DNA of 64,000 bases from Porphyromonas cangingivalis (GTDB lineage Bacteria; Bacteroidota; Bacteroidia; Bacteroidales; Porphyromonadaceae), in NCBI RefSeq assembly GCF_900638305.1, contig NZ_LR134506.1, positions 496,001 to 560,000 of the forward strand, in the 5' to 3' direction. Shown here in pieces: positions 55,460 through 63,947 of the stretch. A program made the translations under genes and the position numbers. The notes under the pieces are model-generated. The model was not told the DNA's origin. It saw nothing but the letters and a program-made list of their open reading frames with translations, and made no database searches. How positions within the stretch are numbered: position 1 is the first letter of the stretch; the number at the start of each line of letters is the position of its first letter.

Positions 55460-58021
55460 TTATAAGTTCACTTTAGGATGCATATCATCCCACCATGTGG
55501 GATCGTCCTTGAGCCATTTTGCAAACCATGCAAAGATCGAATTGGTCCACTCGATGCGTTTGGGCTCTTCGAGGATGAAGTGGTCTTGGTTGTGAATACG
55601 TATAAATTCGACCTCCTTGCCCAAGATCTTGAGAGCATTGTACATCTGTACGCTCTCTCCGTCGGGGACATTGGTGTCTACCGTACCGTGAAGAAGTAGG
55701 AGAGGGGTTTTGATCTTATCCGCATTGAAAAGAGGACTTTGGCGCACATACAGATCGGGGTTGTTCCAAGGATAACTGTCGGCACTTGCAACGGTACTGT
55801 AACCTACACCCCAGAAGCCTTCACCCCAATAGGAGGAAAGTGCGCTGATCCCTGCATGGCTTATCGCTGCTGCAAAGATGTCTGTTATGGTCTGAAGGTA
55901 TTGGGTCATGAAGCCTCCGTAGCTGGCACCCATACAACCGATCTTTTTGTCGTTTACAAATGAATGAGCAGCACAGAAGCCCTTGACCGAAGCGACGATC
56001 TCATCTGCTGTGCGCTTACCCCAGGCATTGACGTGACGAGATGCATACTCCTGTCCATAGCCGGTCGTGCCGCTTGGGTTGACGATATATACGACATAGT
56101 CTTGAGATGTATAGAGGTGAGGAGAGTATGCATTTTCAAATATTCTTGATGTCGGAGCTGTCCCACCATAGTAATAAACAATGAGTGGATATTTTTTATT
56201 GGCATCAAAGTTGGGAGGGAGATAAAATCTTCCGGGTACCACATCTCCATTAGGCATTGTGAAGTCCCATACCTTTCCGACTCCCACTTTGTAATCCTTC
56301 AGCTTTAGTGCAGAGAGGTCGTAGACAAGCTCTTCTTTATTATTTCTTCCTGAGATGAGGTACATACGGTCGGAATTATTCATACTTTGACCGATGTATG
56401 CCATTATCTTACCATCCTCGGAGACTCCGAAAGAACGTACATAATCCTCCTTGTGAGATAGTTTGGTAATCTTTCCGCTCCCTAAGTCACAGCTATATAG
56501 GGTCATCCTATCCTCATCTTCGGCTGTGAAGTAAATGTTGAAGAGCTTGGGTGAGATGTAAACGTTGTTTATGGATGGGTTGAAGTCCTTGGTCAGAGTG
56601 GACGTTTTTTTACTGTTCGCATTGTACAGATACATCTGCTTGTCATAGGTGTTGGCGATAGCTCCTTCAGGGAGGTTACGACCGATGCCTCCGAAAGCAT
56701 CTGCAGTGCCTTGAACAAGCAGGATACCGGGCTTCGATGTGTAAGAGACCTCGGAGATCTCGGAGGTCTTTTTGAACAAGGTGTCTGCCTTCATGGTACG
56801 GAGATCCAACTCGATAAAGTCTGAGGTATAGAAGGGTCTCTTTGTCGTTATCTCGGATACAGAGAAGATCAACTTGCTGTCATCCATCGACATGTCTTGT
56901 AGTGCAGTTGTCCTAAATCCGTATGTGATGGGATTGTAAAGTCCGGTCTGTAGGTCAAACAAAGAGATAAAGTATCTGTGTCTGAAGTTTTGCTCTCTGT
57001 CTCCTCTGCCGAGTACTCTTGTGGAGTGCTTTCCTGCTTTTGGGCCTTGTTTGTGATCAAAGAATATCAAATATCTGCCTGAGGGGGACATCGAGAAGTT
57101 GCCCTGAGGGATAGAGCTGTGGATGATTTCCTCTTGCTCTGTTTCAGGGTCCAAAGCCACGAGGGCTCTATTTCCATTTTTTTCTCGTGTGAAGTAGAGT
57201 TTGTCTTTTCCCGGAAGCCAAGATTCACTTCCGACTTGTCCCAGTGTACGGATCTTTTTGTTGCCTTTATAGAGAGAATACTCGACATTGTGCTTCCCGC
57301 CGAAGTAAGTCCTTTTTCCCATGATCATGTACTTGCCCGAAGGAGACACTGAGACTCTCGTGAGGTTGTCTCCATGAAGCATAAAATCGAGATCGATATA
57401 TCTCGTATCATCCGTCGTGGCCGATATGCCGGTCTCATCGTGTGGGCTCACGTATCTGACACGTATCCCCATATCTATTGTGTCCTTCGAGGTCTCTATG
57501 GTACGGATGACGAGTTGGTGCGCTGTAGGTGTGATTGTGACAGATGCTTTTTGGGGTGTCTTTATGGAGTCTTTGTGTACGGCCTTGTCTGATTGGGCAA
57601 TCATCTTACCATCCAAGAATGCTCTGAAAGGCAATGTGCTCTCGATGAGGATACTGCCTTTTTCATACCTGGAGCTGTTGATGTTGGTCGCATAGGTCGT
57701 GATGTACGAAACGTTTTCATCAGCCTTATTCTTTTTCTCTGTAGTAATAAATCCTGACTTGTCCGCAGAGACTATCCGAGCCGATTTGTCTTTGGTGTTC
57801 ATGAAAGTACTACTACCCAGCAGGCTGTTAGCATCGTATTTTTCTCCATTTATACCGATGCTGTCACTCATGAATGGCGAACGAAAAGCCACTGTCTTAA
57901 ACGCTCTGAAGTTACTTATGCTGAGCGTGTCAGGAGAGGTCTTTTTAGCTTCTTGTGCCGATGCCATCGTCATACTCGAAGAAGCCAGACCAAGGATTAG
58001 AAACTTGGAAAATGAATTCAT
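55460..58021 (-). CDS. S9-family prolyl oligopeptidase, secreted
   Basis: 853 residues with a signal peptide (about 1-22, ending SAQ). The N-terminal part forms a beta-propeller. The C-terminal alpha/beta-hydrolase domain has GASYGGFM (serine near 702), HGTVDTNVP (aspartate near 777) and NQDHFILEE (histidine near 810), the full catalytic triad. It probably hydrolyses peptides in the periplasm; several such enzymes feed peptide-fermenting Porphyromonas. Its cleavage specificity is unknown. It is 21 bases before ispE's stop. Confidence 0.85.
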   Translation of the reverse strand: MNSFSKFLILGLASSSMTMASAQEAKKTSPDTLSISNFRAFKTVAFRSPFMSDSIGINGEKYDANSLLGSSTFMNTKDKSARIVSADKSGFITTEKKNKADENVSYITTYATNINSSRYEKGSILIESTLPFRAFLDGKMIAQSDKAVHKDSIKTPQKASVTITPTAHQLVIRTIETSKDTIDMGIRVRYVSPHDETGISATTDDTRYIDLDFMLHGDNLTRVSVSPSGKYMIMGKRTYFGGKHNVEYSLYKGNKKIRTLGQVGSESWLPGKDKLYFTREKNGNRALVALDPETEQEEIIHSSIPQGNFSMSPSGRYLIFFDHKQGPKAGKHSTRVLGRGDREQNFRHRYFISLFDLQTGLYNPITYGFRTTALQDMSMDDSKLIFSVSEITTKRPFYTSDFIELDLRTMKADTLFKKTSEISEVSYTSKPGILLVQGTADAFGGIGRNLPEGAIANTYDKQMYLYNANSKKTSTLTKDFNPSINNVYISPKLFNIYFTAEDEDRMTLYSCDLGSGKITKLSHKEDYVRSFGVSEDGKIMAYIGQSMNNSDRMYLISGRNNKEELVYDLSALKLKDYKVGVGKVWDFTMPNGDVVPGRFYLPPNFDANKKYPLIVYYYGGTAPTSRIFENAYSPHLYTSQDYVVYIVNPSGTTGYGQEYASRHVNAWGKRTADEIVASVKGFCAAHSFVNDKKIGCMGASYGGFMTQYLQTITDIFAAAISHAGISALSSYWGEGFWGVGYSTVASADSYPWNNPDLYVRQSPLFNADKIKTPLLLLHGTVDTNVPDGESVQMYNALKILGKEVEFIRIHNQDHFILEEPKRIEWTNSIFAWFAKWLKDDPTWWDDMHPKVNL

Positions 58022-58042
58022 TTTTAGTTGAAAATATGATTG

Positions 58043-58855
58043 TTATAAAATAAAATGTCTGACGGTGTACATCTTCGACAGTTCGGAGAGATCTAATGCC
58101 TCACGGCTGAGACAGTACAGAGCCGATCCTGAACCACTCATTGAGGCATAGACTGCTCCTCTGGCATAAAGTTCTTGCTTGATCTCTCCGAGGATGGGAT
58201 GAAGTCCGAACACTCCTGCCTCGAAATCATTTGTGACTGTGTCTTTCCATGTCTCTATGGGAGCCTGAAGCACGGTGCGAAGGTCATATCGAGCCGGTTG
58301 GGGCTTGATGCCCGCATAAGCGTCCTTGGTGGATACATGGATGTCCGGTAATACAAGATGTAGATGGATGCCCGAAAGATCAAGATCTATGGGAGACAAT
58401 ATATCTCCGATCCCTTCGGCAAAGTGAGGGGAGGGGGCTATAAAGAATGGACAGTCTGCTCCGAGTTGCTTCGATAAGGCTCTCAACTCGTCATCGCTCA
58501 GCGGAAGATTGTACATCTCTCTCAGCATAAGGAGTGCTGTCGAGGCGTCAGAAGAGCCTCCTCCCAGTCCCGCCCCCGAAGGTATCTGCTTACGTAGTAT
58601 GATCTCCACAGGTGGAAGTGTACCGCCAACATGATTGTTGAGCAAGTCGTAGGCTCTCCATACGAGGTTGTCTCGGGGAGGGCACAAGCGGTCGCAGTGA
58701 CCGAAGTCTGTCCTCATCTCCTCAGACTCAATGATCTCAAGTGCATCACAGAGAGGAATCGCATGGAAGACAGTCTCAAGGTCATGATAACCGTCACTTC
58801 GTTTGTTCACAACATTCAGCCCGATATTTATCTTGGCTTGAGGAAATCTTAGCAT
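58043..58855 (-). CDS. ispE: 4-diphosphocytidyl-2-C-methyl-D-erythritol kinase
   Basis: The ATG at 58855 (MLRFPQAKINIGLNVVNKRS) gives 270 residues; the frame continues to 58912, but the family start is here. The GHMP-kinase phosphate loop PSGAGLGGGSSDAST and the opening KINIGLNV are typical, and SMSGSGSALYCL lies near the C-terminus. It acts in the non-mevalonate isoprenoid pathway. The gene is divergent from glycogen synthase. Confidence 0.92.
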   Translation of the reverse strand: MLRFPQAKINIGLNVVNKRSDGYHDLETVFHAIPLCDALEIIESEEMRTDFGHCDRLCPPRDNLVWRAYDLLNNHVGGTLPPVEIILRKQIPSGAGLGGGSSDASTALLMLREMYNLPLSDDELRALSKQLGADCPFFIAPSPHFAEGIGDILSPIDLDLSGIHLHLVLPDIHVSTKDAYAGIKPQPARYDLRTVLQAPIETWKDTVTNDFEAGVFGLHPILGEIKQELYARGAVYASMSGSGSALYCLSREALDLSELSKMYTVRHFIL

Positions 58856-59187
58856 CCTTAATATATTAAATGATTTATTTGGACTACGATACGGATGTGC
58901 TTGTGAGCACATCCCTATTCCACAAAAATACAGATAATATTCAAGAAATCTTCTGTAAAATTAATTTGAAAATATGCTTTGGGATGATGTGTATATGGCT
59001 CTTTAGGGGTCTTTGACAGAAAGTGTTCTGTCTCGGGGCAGAATACTTTCTGTCGAACATTGGAAATATTTCTGTCGAGATACAGATACTCTCTGTATCC
59101 TATGCAACTTTTTGTGTCATTTGAGGGTTTTACAAGAAGGGAGACCTCCATGAGAGAGAGCCCATGAATAAAAGATTATAGAGAGTG
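58856..59187. other. Divergent intergenic region with a 22-bp array
   Basis: 332 bases between ispE and the GT3 gene. It holds the family A array at 59017-59104. No gene and no clear TAnnTTTG box were seen. Confidence 0.45.
59017..59104 (+). repeat. 22-bp repeat array, family A, locus 4 (four units)
   Basis: Units start at 59017, 59039, 59061 and 59083, exactly 22 bases apart. Their first 16 bases are CAGAAAGTGTTCTGTC, CAGAATACTTTCTGTC, TGGAAATATTTCTGTC and CAGATACTCTCTGTAT. Three units keep the TTCTGTC arm. The array ends 83 bases before the GT3 start. Confidence 0.85.
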
Positions 59188-60813
59188 ATGATACAACCTG
59201 ATTTTATATTTGAGACTTCGTGGGAAGTGTGCAATAAAGTAGGGGGCATATATACTGTCCTAAGTACTCGTGCTGCAGTGATGTTGAAGGACCTTTCGGA
59301 TGAAGAACGCCTGCTATTTATAGGGCCTTGGATCAAGGGGCGAGAGCTCACAGACTTTGAGCAGGACACAGACTTGACCGAAAAGTGGGGGAAGCCTATA
59401 TCTGAGATGATACAATTGCCTGTCAAGGTGGGATATTGGAGCATTCCAGGTCGTCCGATGTGTGCCCTTGTGGACTTTAGCAGCCTTTTTGAACAGAAAG
59501 GAGACTTATACTTCGAGATGTGGGAGAAGTACGGTGTCCGTAGCGAACTCGGGTATGGTGATTATGATGAGGCATGTATGTTCAGCATTGCCGCGGCCAA
59601 GGTGATGATGGCTTGGAAGGAACTGAGTGATCTTGATGGCAAGGTCATATCGATTTTCAATGAGTGGACTACAGGTATGGGGCTTCTGTACCTCCGATCT
59701 CACTGTCCCATGATAAGGACAGTATTCATTACCCATGCGACGACAGTCGGGCGTTCGATAGCAGGAAATGGCAAACCTCTGTATGACAATATGCAGTACT
59801 TCGATGGTAATCAGATGGCTGAAGAACTGAATGTGCAGGCAAAGCATACCCTTGAACGACTTGCAGCTTATCGTTCGGCAGCCTTTGGGACTGTAAGTGA
59901 GGTGACGAATGTGGAGTGTGCCCAACTCTTGGAGAAGCCTGCAGATGTGATAGTACCGAATGGTTTTGAACCCGGTTTTGTACCATCTCCTCCTGATATG
60001 AAGAAGATCAGAGAAAAGGCTCGTCATCGGATACTCGACATCACCCATGCGTTGTATGGCAAAGAGTTGGGTAAGGATGCTGTGGTTGTGGCCACTTCCG
60101 GACGAAGTGAGTATCGCAACAAGGGCTTGGATGCCTATATCGAAGCCATGGCTCAGGTGGCAGAAGATGAGACGATACAGAAGGATGTCATTGCACTCAT
60201 CCTTGTGCCCGGCTGGATCAGTGGTGCAAGGGAAGATCTTGCTCATGCTTTGGATATCGGTGGGACTTTTTCCAAGTCTATGAGAGACCCCGTCTTATCT
60301 CATAGGCTTAATGCTCCTCATCACGATCCTATCCTTAATCATCTCATGTCTTACAGAGACAAATGGGGAGTAAGGGTGTATCCTCTGTATATCCCTTCGT
60401 ATTTGGATGGTAGGGATGGGATCGTTGGTATGACATACTATGAACTCTTGTCCGGTGTCGATCTCACTCTCTTCCCGTCGTACTACGAGCCCTGGGGTTA
60501 TACGCCTCTTGAGAGTATCGCATTCGGAGTCCCCACAGTGACGACAGATAAGTCCGGATTTGGGATGTGGGTAAAGGGACTGTATGAGACACCATCGATC
60601 CGGAACTGTGGGGTGGAGGTTCTTCATCGTAATGATCACAATATGAAGACCGTTGCGGAGGATTTAGCTCTCACTATATCGTCGTTCGTCGCTCTACCTG
60701 ACAAGACACGCAGCGGTGTGTCTGAGATAGCAAAGGGATTGTCTGAGGAAGCCTATTGGGATAAGTTCTACATCCACTATAAGCAGTTGTTTGATCAGGC
60801 TCTGAAGCCTTGA
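59188..60813 (+). CDS. Eukaryote-type (GT3) glycogen synthase
   Basis: 541 residues from ATG 59188 (GTG at 59185 is also possible). The opening FETSWEVCNKVGGIYTVLST is characteristic of the GT3 family of fungal and animal glycogen synthases. FPSYYEPWGYTPLESIAFGVPTVTTD (shown by YYEPWGYTPLES) is the C-terminal acceptor/donor motif with the catalytic glutamates. The usual bacterial GT5 synthase is distinct. It extends alpha-1,4-glucan using a nucleotide sugar; UDP-glucose is the donor for family members. Confidence 0.85.
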   Translation: MIQPDFIFETSWEVCNKVGGIYTVLSTRAAVMLKDLSDEERLLFIGPWIKGRELTDFEQDTDLTEKWGKPISEMIQLPVKVGYWSIPGRPMCALVDFSSLFEQKGDLYFEMWEKYGVRSELGYGDYDEACMFSIAAAKVMMAWKELSDLDGKVISIFNEWTTGMGLLYLRSHCPMIRTVFITHATTVGRSIAGNGKPLYDNMQYFDGNQMAEELNVQAKHTLERLAAYRSAAFGTVSEVTNVECAQLLEKPADVIVPNGFEPGFVPSPPDMKKIREKARHRILDITHALYGKELGKDAVVVATSGRSEYRNKGLDAYIEAMAQVAEDETIQKDVIALILVPGWISGAREDLAHALDIGGTFSKSMRDPVLSHRLNAPHHDPILNHLMSYRDKWGVRVYPLYIPSYLDGRDGIVGMTYYELLSGVDLTLFPSYYEPWGYTPLESIAFGVPTVTTDKSGFGMWVKGLYETPSIRNCGVEVLHRNDHNMKTVAEDLALTISSFVALPDKTRSGVSEIAKGLSEEAYWDKFYIHYKQLFDQALKP

Positions 60814-60853
60814 GTCTATCTCTGTCTGATGTATGTATATGGAGGAAAAGAGT

Positions 60854-60861
60854 TAAATTTG
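60854..60861 (+). promoter_or_regulatory. Possible -7 box before the PlsC-like gene
   Basis: TAAATTTG matches TAnnTTTG, 32 bases before the ATG. No TTTG is found at -33, and the gene might instead be read from the glycogen synthase transcript. Confidence 0.35.
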
Positions 60862-60892
60862 CGACTGATTTATAAACAGAATATACTATAGT

Positions 60893-61441
60893 ATGATAGA
60901 ATATAAGCCCTTTTGGGGCAAACTCCTTAAAATGTTTGGGTGGAAGCCTATTTATCCCGAACGTGTGTCTCGTAAGTCTGTAATCTGTGTCGCTCCTCAT
61001 ACAAGTAACTGGGACTTCCCTTTGGGACTCTGCTACTATCTTTCGATGGGACGCAAGCCTCGTTTTTTGATCAAAAAGGAATGGTTTGTATTCCCTCTGA
61101 ATCTTTTCTTCAAGATGGTTGGCGGTCTTGCTGTGGATAGGAGCAAAAAGACCTCTACAGTGGATCAGATCATCGAGGGGTTGGCAACAAAAGTAGACTA
61201 TAATATCGCTGTCACTCCCGAAGGGACTCGTTCAAAGAGAAAAGAGTGGAAGACGGGGTTTTGGCGGATTGCTTCAGGTGCCGGCATCGTGATAGAGTTG
61301 GCAAGGATTGATTATAAAAAAAAGGAGCTTGGGATTTTTGAGATCTTCACACCCACCGGTGATATGGAGGCGGACATTGCTTACATTCGATCGAAGTACA
61401 GAGCGGATATGGCAAAGTTTCCCGAAAAGTATGCGGAGTAA
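60893..61441 (+). CDS. PlsC-like 1-acylglycerol-3-phosphate acyltransferase
   Basis: 182 residues, short for the family. The HX4D catalytic motif is in CVAPHTSNWDFPLG, and TPEGTRSKRKEWKTGFWRIA is the second PlsC motif (shown by PEGTRSKRKEWKTGFW). It probably acylates lysophosphatidate or another lipid on the cytoplasmic face. The small size resembles the acyltransferases sometimes active on other lipids. The nitrilase gene follows after 5 bases. Confidence 0.8.
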   Translation: MIEYKPFWGKLLKMFGWKPIYPERVSRKSVICVAPHTSNWDFPLGLCYYLSMGRKPRFLIKKEWFVFPLNLFFKMVGGLAVDRSKKTSTVDQIIEGLATKVDYNIAVTPEGTRSKRKEWKTGFWRIASGAGIVIELARIDYKKKELGIFEIFTPTGDMEADIAYIRSKYRADMAKFPEKYAE

Positions 61442-61446
61442 GCAGT

Positions 61447-62247
61447 ATGAGAACTAAAGATAGGATTAATGTTGCCCTCATCCAGATGCAGCAAGTACAG
61501 TGTGATATCGATCAAAATATCTCTCACTTGCAGTCGATCATAGAGCGAGAGTCTATCGATGGGGTGGATTTGATCCTTTTGCCTGAGATGTGGACAACGG
61601 GCTTCGTGACAAAGATGGAGGATGGGCTCTCAGATGCTTACACTCGTGGTCTAAAAACAATGAGAGAGCTCTCTCTGAGATATGGTTGTGCCGTCTACGG
61701 CAGCCTGCTCAAACTCTTGGACAATGGACGACTTGCCAATGCCGGTGTCTTCGTAGATGTCTCTGAGGGTATAGAAGAGGAGTATCACAAGGTACATCTC
61801 TTCGGTCCCGGTGGTGAAGCTAAGTTTTTTGAGCCGGGAGAACGACGATGTCTCGTGGATTGGAGAGGATGGAAGATCTTTTTGTCTATTTGCTATGATT
61901 TGAGGTTTCCGGTGTGGATGAGGTATAGCCAAGAGATGCCATATGATATGCTTCTTTGTACGGCCAATTGGCCTTATCCACGCCAGGAGGCTTGGAAAAT
62001 GCTCCTTCGTGCAAGGGCGATCGATAATCAAGCCTATGTTTTGGGTTGTAACAGGGTGGGGCAGGGACCGAAGACTTTGATCTATCCCGGGGACTCTGTC
62101 ATTGCCGGACCTAAAGGAGATTTACTTCACGAAATAGTCAATGATGAGGAGCGTGTGATGAGAGTAACTTTGGATAAAAGCGAACTTTCTAGTTTTAGAG
62201 AAGTGTTTCCGGTACTTCAAGATGCTGATCCTTTCGAGTTGCTATGA
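61447..62247 (+). CDS. Nitrilase-superfamily amidase, omega-amidase-like
   Basis: 266 residues. The catalytic triad is visible: glutamate in LLPEMWTTGF (near 47), lysine in EYHKVHLFG (near 115) and cysteine in SICYDLRFPVW (near 147). The closest pattern is the YafV/NIT2 omega-amidase type, which hydrolyses alpha-ketoglutaramate or ketosuccinamate; other carbon-nitrogen hydrolases are possible. It is the last gene of the glycogen synthase-PlsC-like run. Confidence 0.8.
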   Translation: MRTKDRINVALIQMQQVQCDIDQNISHLQSIIERESIDGVDLILLPEMWTTGFVTKMEDGLSDAYTRGLKTMRELSLRYGCAVYGSLLKLLDNGRLANAGVFVDVSEGIEEEYHKVHLFGPGGEAKFFEPGERRCLVDWRGWKIFLSICYDLRFPVWMRYSQEMPYDMLLCTANWPYPRQEAWKMLLRARAIDNQAYVLGCNRVGQGPKTLIYPGDSVIAGPKGDLLHEIVNDEERVMRVTLDKSELSSFREVFPVLQDADPFELL

Positions 62248-62260
62248 CTTTTTTTCTAAG

Positions 62261-62290
62261 CCTATCTTCCTGATAGGTATTTTGTTAGCT
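62261..62290 (+). terminator. Possible weak terminator after the nitrilase gene
   Basis: CCTATC-N5-GATAGG, a 6-bp stem, is followed by TATTTTGTT, 13 bases after the stop. Confidence 0.4.
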
Positions 62291-62341
62291 TATCGATGTG
62301 AAAAGTTGTGATAAAAAATACAAGAAAAAACGCTCTAAATG

Positions 62342-62373
62342 TTTGGAAGGTCTGAAATAAATACCTAACTTTG
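62342..62373 (+). promoter_or_regulatory. Promoter of tRNA-Pro, full Bacteroidota type
   Basis: TTTG (62342-62345), a 20-base spacer and TAACTTTG (62366-62373) match the -33/-7 consensus TTTG-N19-21-TAnnTTTG exactly. The tRNA begins 19 bases after the -7 box. Confidence 0.85.
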
Positions 62374-62392
62374 CAGAGCAAAAGAGAAAAGA

Positions 62393-62467
62393 CGGGGTGT
62401 AGCGCAGTCCGGTTAGCGCACCTGCTTTGGGAGCAGGGGGTCCCAGGTTCGAATCCTGGTACCCCGA
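62393..62467 (+). tRNA. tRNA-Pro, anticodon TGG
   Basis: 75 bases form a complete cloverleaf. The acceptor stem is CGGGGTG with TACCCCG, the anticodon stem CCTGC/GCAGG encloses TTTGGGA with anticodon TGG, and the T-arm is CCAGG-TTCGAATC-CTGG. CCA is not encoded; the gene ends with discriminator A, followed by CTT. The 3' end may be the integration site for the recombinase encoded just downstream. Confidence 0.96.
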
Positions 62468-62474
62468 CTTAAAA

Positions 62475-62528
62475 CAAAGGCGTTGATAATCAACATGATA
62501 AGTTTGGTTATTAGCGCCTTTTCTTATT
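62475..62528 (+). terminator. Terminator after tRNA-Pro
   Basis: AAAGGCGTTGATAATCAA pairs with TTGGTTATTAGCGCCTTT over about 18 bases including a few G-T pairs, and TTTTCTTATT follows. It ends about 100 bases before the recombinase gene. Confidence 0.82.
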
Positions 62529-62586
62529 GTGTTGTCACTTAAACCTCGGGGTTGTTAACAGTTTTTATGTCGAAAAGTATGCTTTT

Positions 62587-62618
62587 CTGCATAAAACATC
62601 TGCAAAATCCCTGCAAAT
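62587..62618 (+). repeat. Short CTGCA repeats before the recombinase gene
   Basis: CTGCATAAA (62587), CTGCAAAA (62600) and CTGCAAAT (62611) are spaced 13 and 11 bases apart in the 45 bases before the recombinase ATG. They could be recombinase arm-type sites; this is inference. Confidence 0.35.
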
Positions 62619-62627
62619 GAATTCAAG

Positions 62628-63842
62628 ATGGCAACGACTAAATTTTACCTTGATACACGAGCAGATAAGCTCAATGGCACGTTCCCTCTCACTATATCAA
62701 TCAGTCACAATGGAACCTCAGCTCTTTTACCCGTTGGAATAAACCTGAAACAGGAAGAATGGGACCCACGTGCAGAAAAAATAGTGAAGCATCCGCAGCG
62801 CCAAACACTAAACACTCTTATATTGAAACGTAAGTTTGAGATTGATATTGAGCTGTTAAGCATGGTCTCTGACAAGCGCATGAAATCATATAAGGCTACC
62901 GATCTAAAGCAGCTTATATTGAACCCAAGAGATGCAGGAAAAGAGGATGTTTTCTTCATGGAGCAATTCAGGCGATCTATAGATATGCGCCTCAAGGCAA
63001 GCACAAGAGAGGTGTACGAACACACATACAAGAGGATCAAAGCATTTGATCCAAACTATGAGGATATTCGTTTTGAAGACATCAATAAAGAATGGCTATT
63101 GAAGTTCGAAGCTTTTTTGGCTCAAACATCACCATCAAAGAACGCACGCAACATCCACCTCCGTAATATTCGAGCTGTATTTAATGATGCTATAGATAAT
63201 GACTACACAAGTCACTATCCATTCCGGAGATTTAAGATCAGACCTGTCCCGACCGCTAAAAGGTCATTGCCTGTTGAGGACCTCAGAATCCTTTTCAATT
63301 ATCCAGTATCCGACTCTCAGGTAAAGTATTTGGACATGTTCAAACTCACATTTTTCCTCATTGGGATCAATACAGTGGATCTTGCAGGGTTGCGATATAC
63401 AGACCTAAGGCACGATCGTATCGAGTATACTAGAGCAAAAACGAGTCGGCTGTATAGCGTGAAAGTAGAGCCGGAAGCAAGAGCCATTATTGATCGATAC
63501 AGAGGTATTAAATATCTGGTGGATATATCGGATCATTACAAAGACTACCAGAACTACCAAAAGAAGCTCAATAAAGCCCTTAAAAGGATAGGGGAGATTG
63601 ATGTATATGGAAGGGGTGGTAAATATCATTATAAAGCACTACACCCTGATATATCCATATATTGGGCACGTCATACCTGGGCAACCATAGCAGCAAGCCT
63701 CGACATACCACGAGATACCATTGCTCATGCTTTGGGGCATGGTAACAACACGGTTACGGATATATACATCGACTTCGATAGATCTAAGGTTGACGATGCT
63801 AACCGCAGGGTCATTGATTGGGTTCTATACGGTAAGAAATAA
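62628..63842 (+). CDS. Tyrosine recombinase (integrase)
   Basis: 404 residues, with an N-terminal Arm domain (1 to about 90), a SAM-like core-binding domain (about 105-205) and the catalytic domain. The catalytic residues are the arginine in DLAGLRYTDL, lysine in RAKTSRLYSV, the pair in WARHTWATIA, the histidine in HALGHGNNT, and the nucleophile tyrosine in TDIYIDFD. The first histidine of the usual HxxR is replaced (IYWAR). The arrangement matches Bacteroidota integrases of conjugative and other integrative elements. It lies 160 bases downstream of tRNA-Pro, and its codon use is more A/T-rich than the genes to the left. Confidence 0.92.
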   Translation: MATTKFYLDTRADKLNGTFPLTISISHNGTSALLPVGINLKQEEWDPRAEKIVKHPQRQTLNTLILKRKFEIDIELLSMVSDKRMKSYKATDLKQLILNPRDAGKEDVFFMEQFRRSIDMRLKASTREVYEHTYKRIKAFDPNYEDIRFEDINKEWLLKFEAFLAQTSPSKNARNIHLRNIRAVFNDAIDNDYTSHYPFRRFKIRPVPTAKRSLPVEDLRILFNYPVSDSQVKYLDMFKLTFFLIGINTVDLAGLRYTDLRHDRIEYTRAKTSRLYSVKVEPEARAIIDRYRGIKYLVDISDHYKDYQNYQKKLNKALKRIGEIDVYGRGGKYHYKALHPDISIYWARHTWATIAASLDIPRDTIAHALGHGNNTVTDIYIDFDRSKVDDANRRVIDWVLYGKK

Positions 63843-63883
63843 CACTAATACAGACTATCTTTCGACCGTCTTGTATTAGTGTT
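63841..63883 (+). terminator. Terminator at the recombinase stop
   Basis: AACACTAATACA (63841-63852) and its complement TGTATTAGTGTT (63872-63883) form a 12-bp perfect stem that overlaps the stop codon. Confidence 0.7.
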
Positions 63884-63947
63884 AATCCCATCGTCTTATC
63901 TCTTTTATTCCATTACTTTATCATCTTGGATTTGCAAGTGTTTTGGG

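Noticed and set aside
62628-63842. Recombinase as XerC/XerD of the host
   Set aside because: It has an extra N-terminal Arm domain, 404 residues rather than about 300, and sits next to a tRNA in the manner of mobile elements.
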